In this document: positions 29,681 through 38,953 of the stretch, piece after piece
Layout of the letters: every line of letters starts with the position of its first letter
Numbering within the stretch: position 1 is the stretch's first letter
Source of the DNA: Cytobacillus luteolus
GTDB lineage: Bacteria; Bacillota; Bacilli; Bacillales; Bacillaceae_L
Assembly (NCBI RefSeq): GCF_017873715.1
Contig: NZ_JAGGKM010000004.1
Location: 372,001-436,000 of the forward strand
DNA length: 64,000 nucleotides
Direction of reading: 5' to 3'
Notes under the pieces: model-generated
What the model was told of the DNA's origin: nothing
Databases searched by the model: none
Seen by the model: only the letters and a program-made list of their open reading frames with translations
Program-made: the position numbers and the translations under genes

Positions 29681-29881
29681 ATGGAAAATGGTAAAGTAAA
29701 ATGGTTTAACGCAGAAAAAGGTTTTGGATTCATCGAGCGCGAAGGAGCAGACGATGTATTCGTTCACTTCTCAGCTATCCAAGGTGACGGATTCAAAACA
29801 CTTGAAGAAGGTCAATCAGTTTCTTTTGACGTAGAGCAAGGTGCTCGTGGACCTCAAGCTGCTAACGTTCAAAAGATTTAA
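29681..29881 (+). CDS. cspD: Cold shock protein (CspD-like)
   Basis: A 66-residue OB-fold RNA chaperone. RNP-1 is KGFGFIE and RNP-2 is VFVHF. It acts on single-stranded RNA. The start has AGGAGG. Codon use is that of a highly expressed gene. It differs little between CspB/C/D, so the letter is tentative. A long leader upstream may carry a cold-responsive structure. Confidence 0.92.
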   Translation: MENGKVKWFNAEKGFGFIEREGADDVFVHFSAIQGDGFKTLEEGQSVSFDVEQGARGPQAANVQKI

Positions 29882-29890
29882 TAAGCTTTT

Positions 29891-29928
29891 AAAAACAGAC
29901 TCAAAGTTTTTGAGTCTGTTTTTTTATT
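29891..29928 (+). terminator. Terminator of csp
   Basis: AAAACAGACTCAAA/TTTGAGTCTGTTTT hairpin followed by a T run. Confidence 0.85.
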
Positions 29929-29976
29929 TAGGCTCTTTTCGTAAAGTTTGTTGATTTGAATGTGTATTAAACAAGA

Positions 29977-30187
29977 GTGGATTGGAGCGGAAGGCACTTG
30001 ACTCCTACTCAGAAGTAGAGGAAAGGTCGAGACCCCACAGGCGCATGCGCCGAGGAGGTAGTTTTTTCACGCTAGTGAAAATAACCCTCGACTTCCTCCC
30101 CGATAGGAATTCGCCCTTGAAAAAGCTGGCAGTTGGGCTTTTTCATAATTCCCCGCGGAAAGCAAGTGCCTGCAGCGCAAAGGAACG
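29977..30187 (-). repeat. GC-rich palindromic intergenic repeat, copy 4 (extended form with extra hairpin)
   Basis: A 211-bp member, closest to copy 2 (shared GTGGATTGNAGCGGAAGGCA, GAATTCGCCCTTGAAAAAGC and CGGAAAGCAAGTGCCTGCAG). It also has a small nested hairpin with TTTTTTCACGCTAGTGAAAA near 30061-30081. It fills the gap between csp and ytlQ. Confidence 0.85.
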
Positions 30188-30233
30188 GTCATGGTTAGAT
30201 GTGAAAAGAACTATTTTTTTTAGAAAAGAACCT

Positions 30234-31238
30234 TTATTTATCATCATCAACAGCCCACTCAGTTCTTGTTACACAGGTTGTTTGACAGTACATTAGTAGA
30301 GCTTGCGCAGCTTTTAATTGGACATGTTTGAGTGGTGATGACAGATTTCTTAAATTGGTAAACCAGCCATCGTAGTTGCGCTTTTCGATAAACTCAACAT
30401 CATATGGTGGGAACGGATAATCAAAGTACCCCGTCCGATTTAAAATGACTTTTTTTATAGGCATATCCACTTCATAAAGCTGAAAGACTTTTTTTACAAT
30501 CTTCTCCATCCGATTAAGACCTATTAAAGGTGACAAGACTTTTTTTTCTTTATCCCCGTTACGTTCTATCCAGAAGCGCTCTTTCGATCCAAGAAACACA
30601 CTTTCTCTTTCACCTTCAAGAATCGTGATACACCAAGTAGTCGTTGGGCTAATCAAAATGATATCTACTTCGATCGGGGCATGTTTTAACACAAAAACCG
30701 GCTTGTACATTACTAAATACGTATCTGGAAACCTCTGCAAAAAGTACTTTAAATCGTTATCTACTTTAAACGCTGAATCAACAAAGGATACTTCTCTAAT
30801 TGTTGAACTTGCCCACTTCATTTGGAATGTAAAGAGGTTTTCTAAAAAATCAATCTTGAGTTCATCTATAGAGTTTGGTGTCGATTGAAAGGAGGCTATA
30901 AAGTCATCAGAATCAATCTCATCTTCATTTGTATTTGGTCTTTCTAGAAGGATATCCGACAGATTAGACTCATCCTCACTTTTACGTACTCTTGAGAAAA
31001 GCTGTTTAAGTGGTTCTAGTACAGACTTCTTATTATCTTCTTTTAGTGTTTGGAAACGTTCATATATTTCATGCTTGTTTTGAGCAAATCCACTCAATGA
31101 ATCTAATGATCCATTTTCCCAAGCAGTTAAGACATGATTCCACTGTTGTTTTTTTAGTCTAATATACTGACTAGGATATCGATAAATATCGATTTCGTAT
31201 CGGGAAACATAGTCTTGTAATTTAATTAGTTGACCCAA
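30234..31238 (-). CDS. ytlQ: YtlQ, NERD-like (nuclease-related) protein
   Basis: A 334-residue soluble protein that fits YtlQ by position between ytlR and ytlP. A C-terminal half (about residues 160-310) has features of a PD-(D/E)xK/NERD fold (EVDIILISPTTTWCITILEGE, with acidic residues spaced as in NERD domains). Activity is not shown. The start is TTG after GAGGTGG at 31238. Immediately upstream is lrgB, 20 bp away. Confidence 0.7.
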   Translation of the reverse strand: MGQLIKLQDYVSRYEIDIYRYPSQYIRLKKQQWNHVLTAWENGSLDSLSGFAQNKHEIYERFQTLKEDNKKSVLEPLKQLFSRVRKSEDESNLSDILLERPNTNEDEIDSDDFIASFQSTPNSIDELKIDFLENLFTFQMKWASSTIREVSFVDSAFKVDNDLKYFLQRFPDTYLVMYKPVFVLKHAPIEVDIILISPTTTWCITILEGERESVFLGSKERFWIERNGDKEKKVLSPLIGLNRMEKIVKKVFQLYEVDMPIKKVILNRTGYFDYPFPPYDVEFIEKRNYDGWFTNLRNLSSPLKHVQLKAAQALLMYCQTTCVTRTEWAVDDDK

Positions 31239-31258
31239 CTTTAGACCACCTCATTTTT

Positions 31259-31942
31259 TTAAAGAAGCAACGTAACATATGGTAAAAAGATGGCAGCAAA
31301 AATAGCACTTAATATCATGGAAACTGAGCTAATTGCTCCCTCACGCTCTCCAATCTCTAATGCTTTTGCCGTACCAATACCATGAGCAGCAGCCCCAAAT
31401 CCCATCCCTATTCCTATATAATGAGTCACACCACACCTTTTTAATAGAGACGGTCCGAATACCGCACCTCCTATTCCAGCAATCATTACATATACTGCTG
31501 CAAGTGAAGGCGCCCCACCTATTTCTCCTGCGATATCCATAGCAACTGGGGAAGTAACCGATTTAGGTAAGATAGATAGCATTATTTCCTTATCGAGACC
31601 AATGAAAATTGACATACAGATTCCTGTAAGGAGTGAGATAAATGACCCACTTAAGACACCGGCAACAATAGGAATATAATACTTCTTAAGCAACTTTCTG
31701 TTTTGATACAGCGGAAAAGCTAGTGCCACCACAGCTGGTCCTAATAATTCATCTATCCATTTACCACCAGTCATATATTCTTCATAAGAATAATTAAAAA
31801 GAGATAATAGTAATATAAGAGCTAAGGTTGTGGTTGCAATTGGAACTAAAATAGGGGAAGGTTTTTTTTGATAAAGGACCTTCATTCCGCTATAAAGGAT
31901 AAGAGTTAATATGATCATACACACTGCTTGTGCTATGTTCAT
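31259..31942 (-). CDS. lrgB: LrgB/CidB family membrane protein
   Basis: A 227-residue integral membrane protein (about 6-8 helices) of the LrgB family, which together with LrgA modulates murein hydrolase activity, programmed lysis or export of small metabolites such as pyruvate. Signature ILPKSVTSPVAMDIAGEIGG and GIGTAKALEIGEREGAISSVS. The ATG overlaps the lrgA stop as ATGA, so the two are coupled. Start AGGGGATTTGAAGT. Confidence 0.9.
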   Translation of the reverse strand: MNIAQAVCMIILTLILYSGMKVLYQKKPSPILVPIATTTLALILLLSLFNYSYEEYMTGGKWIDELLGPAVVALAFPLYQNRKLLKKYYIPIVAGVLSGSFISLLTGICMSIFIGLDKEIMLSILPKSVTSPVAMDIAGEIGGAPSLAAVYVMIAGIGGAVFGPSLLKRCGVTHYIGIGMGFGAAAHGIGTAKALEIGEREGAISSVSMILSAIFAAIFLPYVTLLL

Positions 31943-32334
31943 ACTTCAAATCCCCTACCCATATCCTTATTCGTATCGTTTTTAGTAGAGATAAAATCTG
32001 CAACTCTAGCTGATATAATCATGACCAAAAAGGTGCTAAGCAAAACGATAGCAACAGATAATAGTCCTTTCCCTTTAAATAATGGAAAATAGTTCATTAA
32101 TCCAACTGTTGCCGGTAGAAATAATAAGGGGAGTCTTGATAACAAGAACTGTGTTCCCAAAGATAACCATTTCTCTTTTACGACATTAAGCTGTAATAGG
32201 AATAATAGAAGGAGCATCCCAATAATACTCCCGGGAATCGACAAATCAAAAAAAGATTGAATCATCATTCCTATAAGGTAAATACCGTATAGTATACTAA
32301 GCTGGAGAATAGTTAGGAAAGCCTTCTTCTTCAT
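31939..32334 (-). CDS. lrgA: LrgA/CidA holin-like protein
   Basis: A 131-residue protein with four hydrophobic helices and the family segment LPLLFLPATVGLMNYFPL. Holin-like partner of LrgB. The start ATG 32334 follows GAAGGAG (a longer in-frame ATG at 32349 overlaps that site). No lytSR sensor pair is in view. Confidence 0.9.
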   Translation of the reverse strand: MKKKAFLTILQLSILYGIYLIGMMIQSFFDLSIPGSIIGMLLLLFLLQLNVVKEKWLSLGTQFLLSRLPLLFLPATVGLMNYFPLFKGKGLLSVAIVLLSTFLVMIISARVADFISTKNDTNKDMGRGFEV

Positions 32335-32381
32335 TTTTATCTCCTTCACTTTTGTGATAACACAACACTTACCCTATTTTA

Positions 32382-32957
32382 CTACTTTGCTTCAAGAGGA
32401 TAAATAGAAAGTGGTTGGTATTTTGGAAGACGGTTAATATGGGTCTGATATAATACGATATGTCCTGCAGTAAACTTAGAAAATTCTTCTTTTGGCTGGA
32501 CCATGCTTTTTAACGATTCCATTTCAAAAGGATTCTCAGACATCCATTTTCTTGCTAATGTTATATGCGGTTTATATGGGCGATCTTCTAATTTAAAACC
32601 ACTACCAGTACAAGCGTGATAAATATCTTTTTGTAAATTAACTAAATCGTTCTGCTCTTTAAGTGCACTCCAGAGTATTCTTGGGGAATCTGGTTTTCCA
32701 AAGATTCCAAAACCATTAAGCTCTAAAGTGAACGATGAATGTTTTACACTAATTATTTTTAATTTTTCTTTTATTGCTCTCATTTGCGATAAAGATGAAG
32801 GTTGACCTAAAAAAGCCAAAGTTATATGTAAGTCCTGTTCGTGAACCCATGTCTTAAATGGAAGTTTCGGTTCAACAAGCTCTTTAACCCCCATTAAAAC
32901 CTCTCGAATAGGTTGTGGCAAAGATAATGCGATAAAATAATGTGTCTGCTGAGTCAT
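32382..32957 (-). CDS. thpR: RNA 2',3'-cyclic phosphodiesterase (LigT/ThpR family)
   Basis: A 191-residue 2H phosphoesterase with both HxTx motifs: HITLAFLG (residue about 45) and HITLARKW (about 130). It opens 2',3'-cyclic phosphate RNA ends. In B. subtilis this is ytlP. AAAAGGAG precedes the start. Together with ytlQ and ytlR it keeps the B. subtilis order, with lrgAB inserted. Confidence 0.9.
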   Translation of the reverse strand: MTQQTHYFIALSLPQPIREVLMGVKELVEPKLPFKTWVHEQDLHITLAFLGQPSSLSQMRAIKEKLKIISVKHSSFTLELNGFGIFGKPDSPRILWSALKEQNDLVNLQKDIYHACTGSGFKLEDRPYKPHITLARKWMSENPFEMESLKSMVQPKEEFSKFTAGHIVLYQTHINRLPKYQPLSIYPLEAK

Positions 32958-33155
32958 TCAAAGCTCTCCTTTTACGAAACATTACGGAAGTTTTATTTAA
33001 ACTACATTTTAACTTAAATAATTGGAGAAAGCACCTTATCAAGTTATCAGCTATACTTTCAGAACTAATTCATTAATTCCAACATACTAGATAGGATTTT
33101 ACAGAATTGATATAATAAAAAAGAGCTTAAAAAAGATTTAAGGGAAGTGACATAA

Positions 33156-34088
33156 ATGCGTGTTGTCAACAACATGGCTGAATTAATCGGAAACACACCA
33201 CTTGTTAAATTAAATAAAATTGGACCGAAAGATGGAGCATCCATTTATTTAAAACTTGAGTTTTTCAACCCAAGTGGAAGTGTTAAGGATAGAGCAGCAT
33301 ACAATATGATTGTTCAAGCAGAAAAACAAGGCTTATTAAATAAGAATTCGACGATTATTGAACCTACTAGCGGAAATACAGGCATTGGGCTGGCAATGAA
33401 TGCCGCTGCTCGTGGATACAAAGCAATTCTAATTATGCCAGATACAATGACAGCTGAACGTATTAACCTTCTAAAGGCATATGGTGCAGAAGTGGTTTTA
33501 ACTCCAGGAGATGAAAAAATGCCTGGTGCTATCAAAAAAGCTAACGAGCTTGCTAAAGATATTCCTGATAGCTTCGTTCCTATGCAATTTGAAAATAACG
33601 CAAATCCAGATGCACATCGTCATACAACTGCTATTGAGATAATTGAAGCCATGAAGGAGATTGGGAAGCCACTTTCAGCTTTTGTAGCCACTGCGGGAAC
33701 AGGTGGTACCATAACCGGTACAGGAGAAGCACTTAAAGAACACTATAAGGATCTTACTGTTCATGTTGTTGAGCCTGCTGGATCACCGGTACTATCTGGA
33801 GGAAAGCCAGGAAAGCATAAACTTGTAGGAACAAGCCCGGGGTTTATCCCAGACATACTAAATCAAAATGTCTATGACGAAATTTTTAAGATTGAAGATG
33901 AAGAAGCATATGAAATCACTAGGAGTCTTGCTCGAGAAGAAGGCATTCTAGTTGGCCCTTCCTCAGGTGCTGCATGTTTCGCCGCTATTCAAGTAGCAAA
34001 ACGCCTTACTCCACAAGATGTTGTAGTATGTATAGCCTGCGACACAGGTGAAAGATATTTATCAAGTGACGTTTTTGATTTTTCATAA
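33156..34088 (+). CDS. ytkP: Cysteine synthase family protein (YtkP)
   Basis: A 310-residue PLP enzyme of the O-acetylserine sulfhydrylase family. PLP lysine in NPSGSVKDRAAYN; phosphate-binding TSGNTGIGLAMN and GTGGTITGTG; C-terminal GPSSGAACFAA. It could make cysteine from O-acetylserine or act on related thiols. Position and size agree with B. subtilis YtkP. AAGGGAAG precedes the start. A hairpin at 34109-34138 follows. Confidence 0.9.
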   Translation: MRVVNNMAELIGNTPLVKLNKIGPKDGASIYLKLEFFNPSGSVKDRAAYNMIVQAEKQGLLNKNSTIIEPTSGNTGIGLAMNAAARGYKAILIMPDTMTAERINLLKAYGAEVVLTPGDEKMPGAIKKANELAKDIPDSFVPMQFENNANPDAHRHTTAIEIIEAMKEIGKPLSAFVATAGTGGTITGTGEALKEHYKDLTVHVVEPAGSPVLSGGKPGKHKLVGTSPGFIPDILNQNVYDEIFKIEDEEAYEITRSLAREEGILVGPSSGAACFAAIQVAKRLTPQDVVVCIACDTGERYLSSDVFDFS

Positions 34089-34104
34089 CATTTTTTCCCA
34101 TTAA

Positions 34105-34140
34105 TAAAGAGAACCTTCATACAAAGGCTCTCTTTATTCT
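34105..34140. terminator. Terminator between ytkP and the MFS gene
   Basis: AAAGAGA-ACCTT and AAGG-CTCTCTTT, an 11-bp stem with one mismatch, between two convergent genes. Confidence 0.6.
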
Positions 34141-34144
34141 TTTA

Positions 34145-35335
34145 CTAGATCATGGTAGCAGTTGTTGTTTTTTTCTCTAAGTAGACGATAACTAGTACTA
34201 ACATTAAACCAATGCTTGTTAATAACCCATAAAACAAGTAAAGATGGTTTATTGAGAAAGCTTCTAAAATAAATCCTCCTACAAACGTACAAAACCAGGT
34301 TCCTAATCCATTTCCGACAGCAGAGTAAAGTGAAACTGCAGTGACTCTTACCTCTCCAGGTGAAATGTCCCTTACATACTGTAAGGCTGCAGGTATATAA
34401 AGTCCGACTGAAAACCCTTGGGCAACAATAGTAGCAAACACAAGATAAAGTGGAGGATCAAAGAAATAGAGAATCCATCTCAATCCGGAAATAAGACCTG
34501 CCAGTATCAAGACCTGTAGCATTCCTATTTTTTGAATCCACTTCCCTGCAAACTTCATAAAGGGAGCTTCACTTCCTGCTCCTAACATAAAGGCTATCCC
34601 TACCCCGGTAAGAGTTCCACCTAGTTCTCTAATATAAAGTCCAAAGTAAAAATTATTCGATAAAATGGGCCCAAAAATCAAAAACGTAGTTAGTAAGAAT
34701 AATAAAAATCGAGGCATTTTTACCAGCCGTGATACCCCAGTTTTAATATTAATTTGCATAGAATTACCTTCATCAGGCAAACTCCAAGCAAAAACTGATG
34801 AGACGAATAACATTATAACAAAGACATAAAAAATGATAGAAAGAGAAAACGTTTCAGATAGATTACCTACAATTAACACAGCTACCGCAAAGCCAAGTGC
34901 TCCCCACAAACGTATGGATCCATAATTACCTTTTGTTTTTTGAACATAAGATAACGCCATACTATCTGAAATTGGCACAACTGCACTTTGAGTAACAGCT
35001 AATAAGGCTGCAAATATAATAAACCAAAAGTAGGATTCTACAAAAGAATAACCAACTCCAATTAAGGCAGTACAAATGAGAGTAATCGTTAGTACAAGTT
35101 TAGGCTTTTGAGTATAATCACTTATAAGTCCCCAAACAGGTTGGGTTAGGATTGTGACTACAGGACTGATAGACATAATTGTCCCGATTTGAGCACCTGT
35201 TAGACCTACAGTATCATTAAGGTAAACAGCTAGTAGTGGAAAAAGAGAACCTAAACCGAAAAATATAAAAAAATAAAAAAGCGTAAACGTTAATTTAGCA
35301 CTTCGAGTCTTTTGCTTGTGAGTGGTTAATTCCAT
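34145..35335 (-). CDS. MFS transporter (LacY/nucleoside-permease-like, MFS_1_like)
   Basis: A 396-residue protein with 12 predicted TM helices and a GLISDYTQKPK loop, the MFS A-motif region between helices 2 and 3. The N-terminal start LTFTLFYFFIFFGLGSLFPLLAVYL resembles the MFS_1_like (LacY, nucleoside permease) branch. Substrate unknown. GAAGG precedes the ATG. Probably inner-membrane proton-linked carrier. Confidence 0.82.
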   Translation of the reverse strand: MELTTHKQKTRSAKLTFTLFYFFIFFGLGSLFPLLAVYLNDTVGLTGAQIGTIMSISPVVTILTQPVWGLISDYTQKPKLVLTITLICTALIGVGYSFVESYFWFIIFAALLAVTQSAVVPISDSMALSYVQKTKGNYGSIRLWGALGFAVAVLIVGNLSETFSLSIIFYVFVIMLFVSSVFAWSLPDEGNSMQINIKTGVSRLVKMPRFLLFLLTTFLIFGPILSNNFYFGLYIRELGGTLTGVGIAFMLGAGSEAPFMKFAGKWIQKIGMLQVLILAGLISGLRWILYFFDPPLYLVFATIVAQGFSVGLYIPAALQYVRDISPGEVRVTAVSLYSAVGNGLGTWFCTFVGGFILEAFSINHLYLFYGLLTSIGLMLVLVIVYLEKKTTTATMI

Positions 35336-35371
35336 GTATGAGCCTTCTTTCTTTGGTGCACTTTTACAATA

Positions 35372-35411
35372 GTTAATAACCGTTCTCTGTTAGAAGAGAA
35401 CGGTTATTAAC
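35372..35411. repeat. 17-bp perfect inverted repeat between pepV and the MFS gene
   Basis: GTTAATAACCGTTCTCT (35372-35388) and its exact complement (35395-35411) with a six-base loop. It lacks a proper T run on either strand, so it is either a weak terminator for pepV or an operator-like site ahead of the MFS gene. Confidence 0.7.
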
Positions 35412-35445
35412 ATAAATAGTAGCATATTATACAAAAATTTGGTAA

Positions 35446-36873
35446 TTATATTTTACCTAACTCACTTATTGCTTGCGCATAGATGGCAGTTGCTTTAAGC
35501 AAGTCTTCAATTATAATATATTCATCTTTTTGGTGTGCACTGTCTGGACGTCCAGGAAATAAAGGTCCAAATGCCACCCCTGCTTTCAATGAGCGAGCAT
35601 ATGTCCCACCACCAATCGAGATTAGAGTAGCTTCTTCTCCAGTCTGCTCTTCATACACCTTTTGTAAAGTTTTAATTAATGTATGGTTTTTATCGACATG
35701 ATGGGGCTTTGAATCACTGAAATTTCTTAAAGCAAATGAGCTTAATCCTGCAACCTCTTCAATTTTCTCTCTTGTTTTTTCCATATCATTTGTGACTGGG
35801 TAACGAAGATTAATTCCGATACTGCCTCCAGCCTCATTGGTATAGGCCATTTTTCCAACGTTGATTGTTAAATCACCAGTAATTTCGTCAGAATATCGTA
35901 CTCCAAGCTTTTCCCCGCGGGAATCGTCGTAAAAATAATCTAAAAGAAAAGTAATATAACTAAATGCATCCTTGTCAAGTTGAATTCCCTTAAGAAAAGA
36001 AGCTAACAGTAATCCTGCATTTTTACCTTTCTTAGGCTCCATTCCATGTGCAGACTGACCTTCTAATTCAAAGACTAATGTATCACCCGCTACATATCCC
36101 TTTCCGAGTAGTTGAGTTTGAGTTATGTAGTTATTAAATTCTGCTAGTAGCTTGTCATCATGAATCGTAGTATTTAGTCGTGCCTCGGCAAAGTCTGGTA
36201 CCATATTATAGCGGCGACCAGATTGGAAAGACTTCAGAATGATCGTTTGTTCATGTGACGATTCAACACTATTATGATTGACCTTCATCACCAAATCAAA
36301 ATCAGCAATCCCCTTTTCTGCATAGATAATCGGGAAATCTGCATCTGGTGCAAAGCCCATAGTTGGCATCTCTTCATGTTTAAAGTAATGATCTACACAA
36401 CGCCAGTTACTTTCCTCATCCGTTCCAATAATCATCCGAATCCGCTTATTGAGAGGGATTCCTAAGTCCTTAACAATCTTCATAGCATAATAAGCAGCCA
36501 TCGTAGGACCTTTATCATCAATAGCTCCTCTAGCAAATATCTTCCCTTCACGAATTTCAGCACCAAATGGATCACTTGACCAGCCATCACCTTCAGGTAC
36601 TACATCGACATGACAAAGAATTCCAACTAGCTCTTCACCTTCACCCATTTCAACATGTCCAGCTAATCCATCTACATTTTTAGCTAGAAACCCATCTTTA
36701 CTTCCTTTTAATAATAGATACTGAAGTGCAGCATCTATTCCTTCTCCTAAAGGGGCTTCACTTGTACCATTTTCTTCATCTAAAACACTCTTGATTCTTA
36801 AGAATTCTTGAGTATCCTTTACCAATTCATCTTTCCTCTTCAGTACTTCTTCCATCCAATTAATTGTACTCAT
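35446..36873 (-). CDS. pepV: Dipeptidase PepV (M20 family, YtjP)
   Basis: A zinc dipeptidase of about 475 residues. Metal-binding segments: LCHVDVVPEGDGW, GAIDDKGPTMAAY and GTDEESNW. A C-terminal GGTYARSL and GRPDSAHQKDEYI complete the M20 fold. I used the second of two adjacent ATGs (36873), six bases from GGAGG. Just upstream, near 36894, is a short GGGGCCTGACCCCC palindrome of the kind scattered in Bacillus genomes. Confidence 0.9.
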   Translation of the reverse strand: MSTINWMEEVLKRKDELVKDTQEFLRIKSVLDEENGTSEAPLGEGIDAALQYLLLKGSKDGFLAKNVDGLAGHVEMGEGEELVGILCHVDVVPEGDGWSSDPFGAEIREGKIFARGAIDDKGPTMAAYYAMKIVKDLGIPLNKRIRMIIGTDEESNWRCVDHYFKHEEMPTMGFAPDADFPIIYAEKGIADFDLVMKVNHNSVESSHEQTIILKSFQSGRRYNMVPDFAEARLNTTIHDDKLLAEFNNYITQTQLLGKGYVAGDTLVFELEGQSAHGMEPKKGKNAGLLLASFLKGIQLDKDAFSYITFLLDYFYDDSRGEKLGVRYSDEITGDLTINVGKMAYTNEAGGSIGINLRYPVTNDMEKTREKIEEVAGLSSFALRNFSDSKPHHVDKNHTLIKTLQKVYEEQTGEEATLISIGGGTYARSLKAGVAFGPLFPGRPDSAHQKDEYIIIEDLLKATAIYAQAISELGKI

Positions 36874-36975
36874 CATAAACCTCCATACCTGGGGCCTGAC
36901 CCCCATTACGTTAATACGTTGTAGTGATAAATTCTAAATTAAAACCTACTATTCAAGATTATACAGAATTAGAGG

Positions 36976-38292
36976 CTAGTTTTGAGTAGCAGTATTTAAT
37001 AATGTTAAAATTTCTTGATTTTGATAGTCTTTTGCTAAGTCTAGTGCTGTCATCCCATTGGCATCTGTTATTAGTGGATCAGCACCATATTCTAATAATA
37101 GCTCAACCATCTCAGGAGAATCATAGCTAACGGCATCAATTAGAGGAGTCGTACCATAAATATCAACCGCGTTTACATTTGCACCAGCATCTAACAACAG
37201 CCTTGCCGTTTCAATACTAGGTATGTTATCTACTTCGATACCCTCTTCATAAGTAAAGTCGATTCCGTAGATTGTCCAATGAAGAGGAGTAGATCCTTCT
37301 GAATCACTAACATTAACCTCAGCTCCTTCATCAATTAATTTCTGGACCTCTTCTATATTTGCCTCAAAAGCAGCATCCATTAAAGGTGTAGTTCCTTCTA
37401 CACCTAAAAAGAAATCAGACCATAATGATGAATTCATTATTCTGTCTATTGTCATATAACTTCCAACGACAAAAATAGTAACAGCGAGGGTTAGCCCCAC
37501 AATTCCAATAACAACTCCTCGCTTGCTTTCTTTATAATATGGGAAGTCTATATCCATAAATTGTGCGACTTCTTGAATACGTTTAGGTAAGTGTGGGTGT
37601 GTTGATATTTTTTCTGATAACCATACAAAAAAGCCTGACTCATCCCTAACTTGTTTTAAATAGTCATCATGATTAACGGATTTATATAATGTTCTACCTA
37701 TAGCCAATATAGTTAAACCATTCTTTGCAGCTTCAAAGTTATTTGTGTAATACGCTGCATAACGATCACAAGTGTATTCACATGCTCGAGAATAAGCCTC
37801 CCCAATAAAAGGAACCCACATAGCAGGCAAGATGACCATTTGTATGGTTATATGTCGCCTCTTGATATGAGCAAGTTCATGCGCAAGGATAAAATAAACT
37901 TCGTCCTCAGCATCCATTTCAATTAATTCAAAGATATCAGAGTATAAAACCACCATATTCCTTCTAAAAAACTTGGTTGCAAATGCATTCAACAGTCCGC
38001 CTGACTCCATGATATAAATATCTGGTACCTTTTCAAGCTTCATTTCTAAGCAGATTTGTACTGCACGCTCATACACCAATGGAAATTGATTCTCACCAAT
38101 TTTTACAGCATTTCTTCTTATAGATCCAATCATCAAGAAATGTAAAGTAAGTGAAAATAAAATTAAGAACACAATAAAAAATATACCTATGATAGAAAAG
38201 AGGAAGGCTAAATAAACACCTACACTGATTAAAATGCAAAATATAAAATAAAAATCTTCTTTTGGATGAACCAATCTTTTTGTATTTTCCAT
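36976..38292 (-). CDS. M48 metallopeptidase fused to C-terminal ankyrin repeats
   Basis: A 438-residue membrane protein. Two TM helices (about residues 14-34 and 36-57), an M48 HtpX-type domain with HELAH (138-142) and the third zinc ligand in RACEYTCDRYA, a further TM (about 282-302), then about four ankyrin repeats (320-430, with GTTPLMDAA, GSTPLHW, GTTPLIDAV and GMTALDLA). M48 proteases usually degrade or process membrane proteins. The start ATG 38292 follows AAAGGG, replacing a longer frame to 38355. The combination is uncommon. The 340 bp upstream hold no clear promoter. Confidence 0.85.
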   Translation of the reverse strand: MENTKRLVHPKEDFYFIFCILISVGVYLAFLFSIIGIFFIVFLILFSLTLHFLMIGSIRRNAVKIGENQFPLVYERAVQICLEMKLEKVPDIYIMESGGLLNAFATKFFRRNMVVLYSDIFELIEMDAEDEVYFILAHELAHIKRRHITIQMVILPAMWVPFIGEAYSRACEYTCDRYAAYYTNNFEAAKNGLTILAIGRTLYKSVNHDDYLKQVRDESGFFVWLSEKISTHPHLPKRIQEVAQFMDIDFPYYKESKRGVVIGIVGLTLAVTIFVVGSYMTIDRIMNSSLWSDFFLGVEGTTPLMDAAFEANIEEVQKLIDEGAEVNVSDSEGSTPLHWTIYGIDFTYEEGIEVDNIPSIETARLLLDAGANVNAVDIYGTTPLIDAVSYDSPEMVELLLEYGADPLITDANGMTALDLAKDYQNQEILTLLNTATQN

Positions 38293-38633
38293 TGAAAAAA
38301 ACCCTTTCTCATTAGCATTACTTTTAATATGTGGTAAACGACAGATTAAATTCACTATGAGAAATTTGTAAAAAAATGAAGGATATTTGGAAAATATAGC
38401 GAAGTAGTCATACTATTCTGATTAGGACTATATAGATTAGTAAAACTTCTAAGTGAGGTGATAAAAGACCTATAGGTTCCTTTTCAAATTAGGTAATTAT
38501 GTAAATAGTTCGTAAATTTCAGTTTTATCCTAGAAATAACCATATTGATTGTGTAAAATAGAAGGTGAAGTTACATCACGAACACTTATCGAAGAACGTT
38601 GTGCCATGCGAAAAAATGATAAGGAGTGGTTTT

Positions 38634-38855
38634 TTGAAGAATTCAACAAACCGGATGCTAACCCGTATCAAATCAGTCTACATGTTTATAAATGAGAAAG
38701 GAACTGTGTCAACACAGGAACTTGTTGATGAATTTGGTATAACTCCTCGTACAATCCAGCGCGATTTAAATGTGTTAGCATATAACGATTTGGTGCGCAG
38801 TCCAAGTCGTGGCAAATGGACGACAACAAAAAAGAAAATTAAATTAACATCATAA
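38634..38855 (+). CDS. ytzE: YtzE, DeoR-type helix-turn-helix protein
   Basis: A 73-residue stand-alone winged helix-turn-helix (LVDEFGITPRTIQRDLNVL), the DNA-binding half of DeoR regulators, without sensor domain. It matches B. subtilis YtzE (DeoR family, about 74 residues). The TTG start at 38634 lies 4 bases after AAGGAGTGG; a longer frame from 38565 has no site. Confidence 0.85.
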   Translation: MKNSTNRMLTRIKSVYMFINEKGTVSTQELVDEFGITPRTIQRDLNVLAYNDLVRSPSRGKWTTTKKKIKLTS

Positions 38856-38926
38856 ACATTGAAATTAAAAATAATAGTTAAACTATAGACAATATACATA
38901 AAAGTACTATTACTTAATATACTCAA

Positions 38927-38953
38927 AAAAGCGACCTGTTACAGGTCGCTTTT
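38927..38953 (-). terminator. Terminator of ytzG
   Basis: AAAAGCGACCTGT/ACAGGTCGCTTTT hairpin overlapping the ytzG stop, with a T run on the minus strand. Confidence 0.85.
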
